Part shown: in pieces, positions 1 through 6,034 of the stretch
How the letters are laid out: each line of letters opens with the position of its first letter
Numbering within the stretch: the stretch's first letter is position 1
DNA from: Clostridia bacterium
Lineage (GTDB): Bacteria; Bacillota; Clostridia; Oscillospirales; CAG-272
Assembly: GCA_017411605.1 (NCBI GenBank)
Contig: JAFQPR010000016.1
Coordinates: 1 to 34,431, forward strand
DNA: 34,431 bases
Direction: 5' to 3'
The notes under the pieces: model-generated
Seen by the model: the letters and a program-made list of their open reading frames with translations, nothing else
What the model was told of the DNA's origin: nothing
Databases searched by the model: none
Position numbers and translations under genes: made by a program

Positions 1-238
1 CACTTTTAATAAAAAGATTTCCTAATCCGATAGAACCAATCAAAGGTACCAATATTAAAACAGCAAAGAATACCATCAGTGTTTTAGGAAACTTTGTTTT
101 ATCCTTTCGATATGCGATAACTTGTGCAATCCAAAATTTAATAATGAAAAACGAAAGAACTGCCAAGGCGATTGCACCAATTGCATATATCACGTTCATA
201 ACAGTGTTAAATGGACTGTCAAATGTATAAATTTCCAT
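1..238 (-). CDS. Truncated two-helix membrane protein, unknown function
   Basis: The reverse strand reads without a stop from an ATG at 238 to the window edge (79 codons), so the C-terminus is missing. The start is supported by AAAGGAG eight bases upstream. The peptide begins MEIYTFDSPF and has two hydrophobic stretches, about residues 14-37 (VIYAIGAIALAVLSFFII) and 53-72 (TLMVFFAVLILVPLIG), separated by a short basic segment (AYRKDKTKFPKT). This suggests a small integral membrane protein with the basic loop in the cytoplasm. I do not recognise the family. It lies 137 bp downstream of the Fic gene on the same strand and may be co-transcribed with it. The two look like an accessory or mobile-element fragment, but no integrase or conjugation gene is visible to prove that. 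Confidence 0.6.
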   Translation of the reverse strand, partial: MEIYTFDSPFNTVMNVIYAIGAIALAVLSFFIIKFWIAQVIAYRKDKTKFPKTLMVFFAVLILVPLIGSIGLGNLFIKS

Positions 239-375
239 AAAATTGGCTCCTTTCTTAAAGACTATCACGATTTCAGGGAACAGGATAAGGAGTGGGGTAA
301 AATTGCCGTCACGCCAATTTTTCACATTCTCCGAGCGTTTCGCAAAGAGGGAAACCCCTTGTAATGATTATGTGT

Positions 376-1293
376 TTAATCGTTGAAAGGTATATCAAAA
401 TACCTTAACAATGCCCGATAAGTGTCTTGCCCGTCAAGGCAGGTTTCGATAAGAAACCCTTGCTCGCTGATCCATTCCTTCAAGCCGCGATAATAAAACA
501 TTTTTTTGCTATCTTCGATGATGAAAGGAACGATATTAAAGCGTAGGCATTCCTTAAAGGCGATCAACCTACCAACTCTGCCGTTACCGTCCTGAAATGG
601 ATGGATTTTTTCAAAATCGTGATGAAATCTTATAATATCACGAATGTCAACGTCAGACTTTGCCGAATATGTTTCAAGGAGTTTTTTTATTTCTCCCGTA
701 ACCCTAGCCGGCGGTGTTGTTTCCATGCCGCCTACAACGTTAGGTCGGGCTTTATACTCGCCAACGTTGAACCAAGATAAATAAGAATCCCTTGTGCCGT
801 TTTTCAAGATTTTATGCAATGCTTTAATAATATCTTCTGTAAGCGGTTTTTCAGCGCAGTCGATTACATAATCAATGGCACGGAAGTGATTTGCTGTTTC
901 GATAATATCATCAACGGGAACGCCTTCTTCCGCACCGATTGTGTTTGTTTCGAAAATCAGACGCGTTTGATCTTCTGAAAGCCTGCTGCCTTCAATTCTG
1001 TTGGAGTTATAGGTCAGTCGCACTTGCGTTTCGTGATAAATACAGCCGCTGATTTTAGCGTTTTTTTCTTCTCTCAGCGCTTGCAGTAGCGCATTGTCGC
1101 ATATCTCGGTAAATATATCTTCCTTCCTGCAACCAAAGAATTCGCATAGTCTAAGAATAACATTATCTGCAAGCTTTTCTCCTTTGCCTATTTTAGCAAT
1201 TGTGCGTGAAGATATTCCAAGCTCTTTCGTAAGTTCGGACTTTTTCAGGTTCTTTGCTTTGAGTAGATTGTTTAAGCCGACGTAAGAATACAT
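376..1293 (-). CDS. HTH-Fic protein, putative self-inhibited AMP-transferase
   Basis: This 305-residue protein joins an N-terminal Cro/CI-type helix-turn-helix (about 5-60, with ELTKELGISSRTIAKIGKGE) to a Fic domain. The Fic core HPFQDGNGRVGR lies at 231-242 and matches HPFx(D/E)GNGRxxR, giving the catalytic His231 and the phosphate-binding Asn and Arg. An SNRIEG stretch at 97-102 matches the (S/T)xxxE(G/N) inhibitory helix. Because it precedes the Fic motif, this is a class II arrangement in which Glu101 would block ATP. Fic proteins usually transfer AMP to a hydroxyl of a target protein; the target here is unknown. The start is set by AGGAGG six bases upstream. An extended -10 promoter and three AAGTAAAG half-sites lie upstream, which fits autoregulation through the HTH. 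No separate antitoxin is adjacent, as expected if inhibition is built in. Confidence 0.92.
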   Translation of the reverse strand: MYSYVGLNNLLKAKNLKKSELTKELGISSRTIAKIGKGEKLADNVILRLCEFFGCRKEDIFTEICDNALLQALREEKNAKISGCIYHETQVRLTYNSNRIEGSRLSEDQTRLIFETNTIGAEEGVPVDDIIETANHFRAIDYVIDCAEKPLTEDIIKALHKILKNGTRDSYLSWFNVGEYKARPNVVGGMETTPPARVTGEIKKLLETYSAKSDVDIRDIIRFHHDFEKIHPFQDGNGRVGRLIAFKECLRFNIVPFIIEDSKKMFYYRGLKEWISEQGFLIETCLDGQDTYRALLRYFDIPFND

Positions 1294-1309
1294 ATCGCAC
1301 CTCCTTTTT

Positions 1310-1379
1310 CTTTACTTATTATATCACGATTACGAACAAAAGTAAAGATATTGTTTGAAAATATTCACTAGAAGTAAAG
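1310..1379. promoter_or_regulatory. Candidate operator: three AAGTAAAG half-sites
   Basis: CTTTACTT at 1310-1317 is the exact inverse of AAGTAAAG at 1340-1347, and a third AAGTAAAG lies at 1372-1379, 32 bp (about three helical turns) further out. The first pair brackets the -10 and overlaps the -35 of the HTH-Fic promoter. That is where an autorepressor would bind; binding is inferred. Confidence 0.45.
1318..1346 (-). promoter_or_regulatory. Promoter of the HTH-Fic gene
   Basis: On the minus strand a TTTACT -35 (1341-1346) and TATAAT -10 (1318-1323) are separated by 17 bp. A TG one base before the -10 makes it an extended -10. The AGGAGG ribosome site and the ATG follow directly. Confidence 0.75.
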
Positions 1380-1383
1380 AAAA

Positions 1384-1591
1384 AAATTAAAACCTCTAAA
1401 AACGAGATATGTATCGGGAATTTGCTGTGCGTGGGAAAACGGTTCTGAACGTTCCCCTGAATACTACTGTGTACTTATTGCTCCGCACGAAGCAAGATAC
1501 CCCGATTGCCGAGTGGCTCACGATTTCTTCGTGCCTGCGGTATGCGAACTATACCTAGATTCCGCTTTTTTACTAAAAATATAAAAACATC
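1384..1591. other. Gene-free stretch with short hairpins
   Basis: No gene is supported here. Three hairpins are visible: GGGAA/TTCCC with inner GTTC/GAAC at about 1433-1457, CACGAAG (1486-1492) with CTTCGTG (1527-1533), and GGTAT/ATACC at 1539-1555. One plus-strand frame stays open to about 1582 and reads protein-like (APHEARYPDCRVAHDFF), but it has no start codon with a ribosome site. It could be a gene remnant or a structured RNA. Confidence 0.3.
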
Positions 1592-1620
1592 TTGAAAAAC
1601 GAAACATTTTGTGATAGAAT
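1592..1620 (+). promoter_or_regulatory. Promoter upstream of tRNA-Arg
   Basis: TTGAAA (1592-1597), a 17-bp spacer ending TGTGA and TAGAAT (1615-1620) form a good sigma-A promoter with a TG extension. Transcription would begin near 1627 and reach tRNA-Arg after a leader of about 75 nt that contains the partial tRNA duplicate. Confidence 0.6.
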
Positions 1621-1666
1621 ATTAACCGTGAGTCATAAAAGCGATAAAATGCTATGTGATACTAGT

Positions 1667-1681
1667 CTGCATAGTTAAATG
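1667..1681 (+). repeat. Partial duplicate of the tRNA-Arg 5' end
   Basis: CTGCATAGTTAAATG at 1667-1681 is repeated exactly at 1705-1719, where it is positions 3-17 of tRNA-Arg. The copies are 38 bp apart and the upstream one is not followed by the rest of a tRNA. It could be a slippage duplication or a recombination scar. Confidence 0.7.
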
Positions 1682-1702
1682 TAGAAATCTATAAAAAAAT
1701 AA

Positions 1703-1777
1703 GCCTGCATAGTTAAATGGATATAATAAGCCCCTCCTAAGGGTTAGTTACAGGTTCGATTCCTGTTGCGGGTGCCA
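1703..1777 (+). tRNA. tRNA-Arg (anticodon CCU)
   Basis: A 75-nt cloverleaf with encoded CCA can be folded. The acceptor stem GCCTGCA pairs with TGCGGGT (two G-U wobbles), the D stem GTTA with TAAT, and the anticodon stem AGCCC with GGGTT around the loop CTCCTAA. The T stem is ACAGG/CCTGT with loop TTCGATT. The discriminator is G. It reads AGG codons. A terminator hairpin follows three bases later. Confidence 0.92.
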
Positions 1778-1779
1778 TA

Positions 1780-1814
1780 AAAATAAGGTCTGCCTTTACG
1801 GTAGACCTTATTTT
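1780..1814. terminator. Terminator after tRNA-Arg, probably bidirectional
   Basis: A 15-bp stem with one G-U pair (1780-1794 with 1800-1814) surrounds a TTTAC loop. A-rich and T-rich flanks let it work on both strands, so it could also end the metallophosphoesterase transcript from the right. Confidence 0.75.
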
Positions 1815-1834
1815 ATAGCATTCGTCAGAATCCA

Positions 1835-1949
1835 CCTGCTCCGAGTCAAAGACTTGGAATCAGGTTCGCATACTCCGCCCGAAGAGCGACAAGCTCCTTG
1901 GCGGGCGCAGGGCGAGAGTATCTTCGACAAAGGCAAAGTTCCTTTTTTT
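1835..1949. ncRNA. Structured intergenic segment, possible small RNA or scar
   Basis: Two nested hairpins are visible. The first pairs CCTG (1835-1838) with CAGG (1861-1864) and, inside, CCGAGTC with GACTTGG around AAA. The second pairs ATACTC (1870-1875) with GAGTAT (1916-1921), enclosing CGCC/GGCG and GAGC/GCTC. A run of seven T follows at 1943-1949, as in a plus-strand terminator. No coding region fits. RNA identity is inferred from folding only. Confidence 0.3.
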
Positions 1950-2006
1950 AGCTATAATTAAGAGCTTGCCTAAACGATGCAGCATCCATATTTTTTCATC
2001 ACTTCA

Positions 2007-2930
2007 TCACTGAATAAGATATTCCACCGTATCCGATACGGACTCACTTACCTCAAAAACTCCGTTTTTAGCATTGTAGGTATTGTCCGTCGTGACGTGA
2101 TAGGTGAGTATCTTGTCATCGTATATCTCGAGCACTTGATATCCCCAAGCCCACTTGAAGTCATAGATGTTGAACTCCCAGCCGTAGTCCATCTTGATGC
2201 CGCAGTAGCCGTATCCGCCGATATCAACGAGCCGCTTGCCGCCAAATGCCGCGCCGAGGTCTATCACCTCGCTGTGATGAGTGTGTCCGCGGAAGAGAAA
2301 AACTATATCTCCGTTATCCTTAATTATATCACGCAGAGTCGGAGATACTGTCGGATTATCGTCCGCACGCGCATCTATATGATGAGCGCAGATGAATATT
2401 TTTCGTCCGCGATACTTCTCGAGACACGCTATAATAAACTCCTCGTTTATCATAGTAAGATCCGAGCCCGATGCCGCTCTTGCGGGATAGTCGCAGAAGG
2501 TATCTGCCATAATGAAGACCGCATCTCCGACCTCGCAAACGAACTCTCTGTCAGTACCGAAGATATTACGCCATTCATCGTTCGGATAGCTATCGTGATT
2601 CCCGGGAAGAACGTAATAGTTACAGGGAAGTCTGTCGAGGCATTCTTTTCTGAATTGCATACAGTAATTTATAGGAAGATTTCTGAAATCATAGTCATCG
2701 ATGGAAAGATCACCGAGCACTAACACCGCATCCAGCTGCTTGCGCTCGTTCTCGCGAATTATATCCTCGTATATCTTTTCGACCTTTTCTCTCTGTGTCA
2801 TACCGAAGGTCCTGCCTGCTGCGGCAGAGGTGTTGGAGTCGGGATATTTCTTTTTCAGCTCGGAGTACGTAAGCTCGGTCGTGTAATGCATGTCCGAAAC
2901 CAAAAGAATTCTTTTCTTTAGAGCGCTCAT
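2007..2930 (-). CDS. Calcineurin-like metallophosphoesterase
   Basis: A 307-residue member of the dinuclear-metal phosphoesterase superfamily. Metal-ligand motifs appear in order: SDMH (Asp13, His15), LGDLS (Asp74), PGNHD (Asn111, His112, Asp113), CAHH (183-184) and RGHTHH (His216, His218). There is no signal peptide, so it should be cytoplasmic; the substrate cannot be read from the sequence. The frame extends 20 codons further upstream to 2990, but I reject that start: the first codons there lie on the -35 and -10 boxes, whereas the ATG at 2930 has GAGG six bases before it. It is a single-gene unit with its own promoter, convergent with tRNA-Arg. Confidence 0.88.
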   Translation of the reverse strand: MSALKKRILLVSDMHYTTELTYSELKKKYPDSNTSAAAGRTFGMTQREKVEKIYEDIIRENERKQLDAVLVLGDLSIDDYDFRNLPINYCMQFRKECLDRLPCNYYVLPGNHDSYPNDEWRNIFGTDREFVCEVGDAVFIMADTFCDYPARAASGSDLTMINEEFIIACLEKYRGRKIFICAHHIDARADDNPTVSPTLRDIIKDNGDIVFLFRGHTHHSEVIDLGAAFGGKRLVDIGGYGYCGIKMDYGWEFNIYDFKWAWGYQVLEIYDDKILTYHVTTDNTYNAKNGVFEVSESVSDTVEYLIQ

Positions 2931-2958
2931 ATAAAACCTCGCAAAGCTTGATATGGAA

Positions 2959-2987
2959 ATGATAACACATTTTTTTCGTATTGTCAA
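2959..2987 (-). promoter_or_regulatory. Promoter of the metallophosphoesterase gene
   Basis: Minus-strand TTGACA (2982-2987) and TATCAT (2959-2964) are 17 bp apart with a TG extension (TGTTATCAT). The position fixes the downstream start codon at 2930. Confidence 0.8.
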
Positions 2988-3102
2988 CATTGCGCTTTTT
3001 AAAAAAATATAGCATTTATTACGCGTTTAATTCATATTGTTAAACAGAAAAAACGCACTCGAAGAATAAGGAATAATCTCGGGAAATGACACCCGTAAAA
3101 AT

Positions 3103-3117
3103 GCAACCGACGGTTGC
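3103..3117. promoter_or_regulatory. Palindromic operator candidate for the XRE operon
   Basis: GCAACCG-A-CGGTTGC is a perfect 7+1+7 palindrome ending one base before the -35 of the following promoter. An odd-length palindrome in this place is typical of a Cro/CI-type dimer site, so autoregulation by the first gene of the operon is the likely reading. Confidence 0.6.
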
Positions 3118-3146
3118 TTGACTTATTTCGGGATTTGTATTACAAT
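3118..3146 (+). promoter_or_regulatory. Promoter of the XRE/repeat-protein operon
   Basis: TTGACT (3118-3123), a 17-bp spacer and TACAAT (3141-3146). The transcript would have a leader of about 75 nt before the AGGAGG at 3214-3219. Confidence 0.75.
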
Positions 3147-3226
3147 ATAGTCAGAAGGACGAAGCGCAACGTCTTTAAATGAATAAATAAGCAAGCTTGC
3201 AAATTAAACGGTCAGGAGGTGAATAT

Positions 3227-3691
3227 ATGATAGATTTCGTTAAGGTCGGCATGAGAATAGCAGAGCATAGAAAAAGACTCGGCTTAAGTCAGGAAGAGCT
3301 GGCAGATAAGCTTTACGTGACGCGTCAGGCGCTCTCAAAGTGGGAAAACGGAACGAGCGTTCCGTCGCTGGACACTCTCTCACAGATAAGTAAGCTCTTT
3401 TCGGTATCATTTGAGGAGCTTCTCGGGCTATTCGATAAGGAAAAGCTCGACGTCGACGAAAACGATATCTTCCGCGGTCACGACAGAAGCTTTATACTAA
3501 GCAAGATCGTGTCGGGCGAGGTCAAGGTCAAAATACACGACGTACTCTATCAGATGTCACCTGCTGAACGTATGTACATATTAAAGCATCTAAAGGAAGG
3601 AAAGCTTAAAGCAAGCCCGCGTGAGCTATGGGTAAAGCTTACCCCTTCGGAACAGAAGTATTTGGGAGGAACAATTTATGAAATTTATTAA
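3227..3691 (+). CDS. XRE-family transcriptional regulator
   Basis: A 154-residue DNA-binding protein. The Cro/CI helix-turn-helix covers about 7-62, with SQEELADKL and TRQALSKWENG as the two central helices. The C-terminal half (75-154) is not a known ligand domain to my eye; it contains YQMSPAERMYILKHLKEGK and KLTPSEQKYLGG, which echo the P-x-S start of the repeats in the next protein. The ATG at 3227 is chosen because AGGAGGTG lies seven bases upstream; an in-frame ATG at 3197 has no such site. The last 14 bases overlap the next gene, so the two are translationally coupled. The palindrome at 3103-3117 suggests negative autoregulation. Confidence 0.85.
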   Translation: MIDFVKVGMRIAEHRKRLGLSQEELADKLYVTRQALSKWENGTSVPSLDTLSQISKLFSVSFEELLGLFDKEKLDVDENDIFRGHDRSFILSKIVSGEVKVKIHDVLYQMSPAERMYILKHLKEGKLKASPRELWVKLTPSEQKYLGGTIYEIY

Positions 3692-4370
3692 AGTCATAAT
3701 TGACGGAAAAGAATATTATCAGCGTATAGACGATGCTGAGGAAATAATAATAGAAGAGGACGAGGGAGAAAAGCCCGAGCCCGAGGTAGTGGATGCGAAG
3801 ATAGAGGACGGAGAAGAACCCACGGCAGGTGAAAAATTCAAAAGAGATACGCAGGAATTTTTTGAGAAGGTTGGAAACGGAGCGAAGGACCTCGGTCAGA
3901 AAATAGTTGACGGAGCGAAAACCCTCGGCGCAAAAATCAAAGAGGGAACAGAGCGCCTTTTCAATAAGGATAAATCAACGGATCCCGAGTCCACGGAAGC
4001 AAAGCTTTTGCGCTTGCTCCCCTATATGAGCAAGGAAGATACGCACGAGGTCTGCTTGAAGCTTCTTGAAAATAAGGATTTCCTCGCAGGCGTTAATATC
4101 TCAAGCGTAATGCCTTTTCTTTCCGCGGCAGACTGTGATGCTATTTTTGAAAAATGCATCGAGATCAATAACAAAAATTACGATATAGCAACCGCGATTC
4201 CGTACGTCAGCGTTGAGTGTCTTAGCAGAATAGTTGATAACTATATCGCGGGAAAATATCCCGACCTCGTAATTGACGACCTTTATCCGTTTCTCGGAGA
4301 TGCCGAAATCAAAAGAATCTTTTATCATATAATCAAAACGGGTGACAAAAAGGATACGCCCGAGGAATAA
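3678..4370 (+). CDS. Unknown protein with amphipathic segment and four C-terminal repeats
   Basis: A 230-residue protein I do not recognise. Residues 1-17 are strand-like (MKFIKVIIDGKEYYQRI) and 18-50 are very acidic. Residues 54-95 form an amphipathic region with an 11-residue rhythm (GNGAKDLGQKI, VDGAKTLGAKI). From 113 on there are four tandem units, each opening with a hydrophobic-P-aromatic/M-S/G motif: LLPYMS (113), VMPFLS (144), AIPYVS (173) and LYPFLG (202). Their spacing is 31, 29 and 29 residues, which suggests a small helical-repeat scaffold. There is no signal peptide or membrane helix. GGAGG precedes the start, inside the XRE gene. The tight coupling suggests it works with, or is sensed by, that regulator; this is inference. 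Confidence 0.7.
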   Translation: MKFIKVIIDGKEYYQRIDDAEEIIIEEDEGEKPEPEVVDAKIEDGEEPTAGEKFKRDTQEFFEKVGNGAKDLGQKIVDGAKTLGAKIKEGTERLFNKDKSTDPESTEAKLLRLLPYMSKEDTHEVCLKLLENKDFLAGVNISSVMPFLSAADCDAIFEKCIEINNKNYDIATAIPYVSVECLSRIVDNYIAGKYPDLVIDDLYPFLGDAEIKRIFYHIIKTGDKKDTPEE

Positions 4371-4411
4371 AAATCTAGACTCTGCAGATAATATAATTAC
4401 CAAACGGTAGT

Positions 4412-4455
4412 ATGCGTGTTAAGTTTTGACCGAAAAGGTTGGACTTAACACGCAT
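4412..4455. terminator. Long inverted repeat, possible terminator
   Basis: ATGCGTGTTAAGT (4412-4424) pairs perfectly with its inverse at 4443-4455, with a further ACC/GGT pairing inside. It lies 41 bp after the repeat-protein gene and before the small hypothetical gene. The T-tract after it is weak, so it may be an attenuator or repeat rather than a simple terminator. Confidence 0.5.
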
Positions 4456-4498
4456 TGTTATTAAATGCTGTTTGCCAGGAATTATGTGAGGAAAAAGT

Positions 4499-4882
4499 AT
4501 GCAGAACAAAAATGAAAACGCAAAAAACGATGCGATAGAACAGGGAATAAACAACAGAGAATACGGCGCGGAATACGGTATTGATACGACCGTTGAATAT
4601 CCCGATATGCCAAACGGGATGAGAACGGATAAGGGCGGTAGCTTTGCAGGTGACCCCTCAGAGATGCGTAAGGCTCCGGGCTATAACGGATCTGTTCCCG
4701 GTGTAAATACCCCCGAGATAAGCCTTCCCGGAGCGAATAAGCGCGATGACGTGTCAATTCCCGCATTCAATCCGCCCGTACCGAACAGAGCGTGGACAGA
4801 GATGAGAAAAAACTTGAAATTTGAAATGATGTCCGAGGCAGAGAAGCGCGATCTTTACGGAAATAAAAAAGAAAACTTTTGA
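4499..4882 (+). CDS. Small hydrophilic hypothetical protein
   Basis: A 127-residue protein with no recognised domain. It is rich in Asn, Gly, Pro and charged residues, contains PGYNGSVPGVNTPEISLPGA and ends in a helical segment (RAWTEMRKNLKFEMMSEAEK), so most of it is probably disordered. No cysteine pairs, signal peptide or membrane helix are seen. The ATG follows GAGG by seven bases, which supports translation. A terminator at 4947-5000 follows. Its closeness to the XRE/repeat-protein operon suggests partial read-through past the inverted repeat at 4412-4455, but a link in function is not shown. Confidence 0.6.
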   Translation: MQNKNENAKNDAIEQGINNREYGAEYGIDTTVEYPDMPNGMRTDKGGSFAGDPSEMRKAPGYNGSVPGVNTPEISLPGANKRDDVSIPAFNPPVPNRAWTEMRKNLKFEMMSEAEKRDLYGNKKENF

Positions 4883-4946
4883 GTATAATCTTAGGAAATA
4901 AGCTAATAACCCCGAAAATGTAAACAAAAATTAGAATTATGAGGCA

Positions 4947-5000
4947 AAAAGCAGGGATAAGCAAACAAAATGAAATGCTAATCTCTGCTTTTATTTTTTT
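4947..5000 (+). terminator. Rho-independent terminator
   Basis: AAAAGCAGGGATAAGCA (4947-4963) pairs with the segment at 4976-4992 (two imperfect positions) and is followed by a run of seven T at 4994-5000. It closes the small hypothetical gene. Confidence 0.8.
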
Positions 5001-5044
5001 GCGAAAATATGCTTAATGCTTATCTTTTTTATTGTCACCGTATT

Positions 5045-5054
5045 GAAACGTTTC
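5045..5054. promoter_or_regulatory. LacI-type operator candidate
   Basis: GAAACGTTTC is a perfect palindrome with the central CG and AAACGTTT core common in LacI/PurR-family sites. It lies about 63 bp upstream of the -35 of the esterase promoter. It lacks the extra spacer bases of a catabolite cre site, so a sugar-responsive LacI regulator is the better guess. Confidence 0.35.
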
Positions 5055-5116
5055 GAAGTGCTGAATGTGAGTTTATCACCGTTATAAATATATTTTAAAT
5101 AAAAATTTAAAATCTC

Positions 5117-5145
5117 TTGAATTTTTTGTTCAAATGTTTTATAAT
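5117..5145 (+). promoter_or_regulatory. Promoter of the esterase-aspS unit
   Basis: TTGAAT (5117-5122), a 17-bp spacer and TATAAT (5140-5145). The esterase start follows 39 bp later. Confidence 0.75.
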
Positions 5146-5184
5146 ATATTTTATGGATTATTATTCCCAAAAAGGGGTGACTGA

Positions 5185-5997
5185 ATGAAGCACGAAAGAA
5201 TATATTTAAATGAAAATGACGATAGAGTATACATAGATACATACGTTTCAAATAATTCTAATAAACGTTCCGCTATGCTTGTTATTCCGGGCGGCGGGTA
5301 TTGGAGTGTTTGTACTGATAGAGAAGGCGAGCCTATTGCTCTTGACTTCTTTGCAAAGGGGTATAACTGTTTCGTTTTGAATTACAGAGTAGGACGTGAC
5401 GGTGACGTATATCCATCTCAGCTCCTCGATGCAGGCTCGGCGATGATCTATATAAGAGAGCACGCGAACGAGCTTGGTATTGATCCCGAGCGAGTGTTTG
5501 CAGTTGGTTTTTCCGCGGGCGGTCACCTTTGCGGAAGCCTTGCGTCAATGTACGCATATCCGGAGGTAAAGGAAGCCTTTGGGGATAAGTATATTATGGT
5601 CAAGCCTACGGGTGTTATTCTTTCATATCCCGTAACCGTTGCAAATGAGTTTGCGCACGAGGGCTCGTTTAGAAATCTTCTCCGCAAGCCGCTTGCCGAT
5701 TTTACTGAGGAGGAGATAAAACGTTTCTCTCTTGACCGCGCGGTAAACTCCGAAACATCGCCGATGTTTATCTGGCATACCGCAGAAGATGAGGTAGTTC
5801 CTGTAGCAGGATCGCTTCAGCTCGGTATAGCTTTGACTCTTGCGGGGGTGCCGTATAAGCTTTCTATCTATCCCTACGGTCCGCACGGACTTGCGCTCTC
5901 GAATGAAAAAACAGATTGTGGAAATCCCAACTTCCTTCAGCCTTTGGCAGAGAGCTGGACGAGTGAGGCGGATGCTTGGATGAAAACGATTAAATAA
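5185..5997 (+). CDS. Alpha/beta hydrolase, acetyl-xylan-esterase-like
   Basis: A 270-residue serine hydrolase of the acetyl-esterase/xylanase-associated group (Aes-like). The oxyanion-hole stretch IPGGGYW is at 34-40. The nucleophile elbow GFSAGG gives Ser110, and the acid and base of the triad fit Asp202 (TAEDEVVP) and His234 (YGPHGLAL). The length is typical of the small, single-domain cytoplasmic members, and no signal peptide is present. Relatives remove acetyl groups from sugars or xylo-oligosaccharides. That would fit the GH43 lipoprotein elsewhere in the window, but the substrate is inferred. The start has GGGGTGA eight bases upstream. It appears co-transcribed with the AspRS gene 37 bp downstream. 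A LacI-type palindrome upstream hints at sugar control. Confidence 0.85.
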   Translation: MKHERIYLNENDDRVYIDTYVSNNSNKRSAMLVIPGGGYWSVCTDREGEPIALDFFAKGYNCFVLNYRVGRDGDVYPSQLLDAGSAMIYIREHANELGIDPERVFAVGFSAGGHLCGSLASMYAYPEVKEAFGDKYIMVKPTGVILSYPVTVANEFAHEGSFRNLLRKPLADFTEEEIKRFSLDRAVNSETSPMFIWHTAEDEVVPVAGSLQLGIALTLAGVPYKLSIYPYGPHGLALSNEKTDCGNPNFLQPLAESWTSEADAWMKTIK

Positions 5998-6034
5998 GTA
6001 AAAAATAAAACATATATTCCGAAAGGACGAAAAA

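Noticed and set aside
122-364. Plus-strand reading frame of 80 codons at the left edge
   Set aside because: It is antisense to the better supported membrane protein (1-238, minus) and has no ribosome site. Its last third (EWGKIAVTPIFHILRAF) looks protein-like and could be a gene remnant, but nothing supports expression.
1409-1558. Possible 49-codon plus-strand gene starting MYREFAVRGK
   Set aside because: No ribosome site, no recognisable motif, and it lies over hairpin-forming sequence.
1977-2723. 248-codon plus-strand frame
   Set aside because: Antisense to the metallophosphoesterase, whose motifs, promoter and ribosome site are clear.
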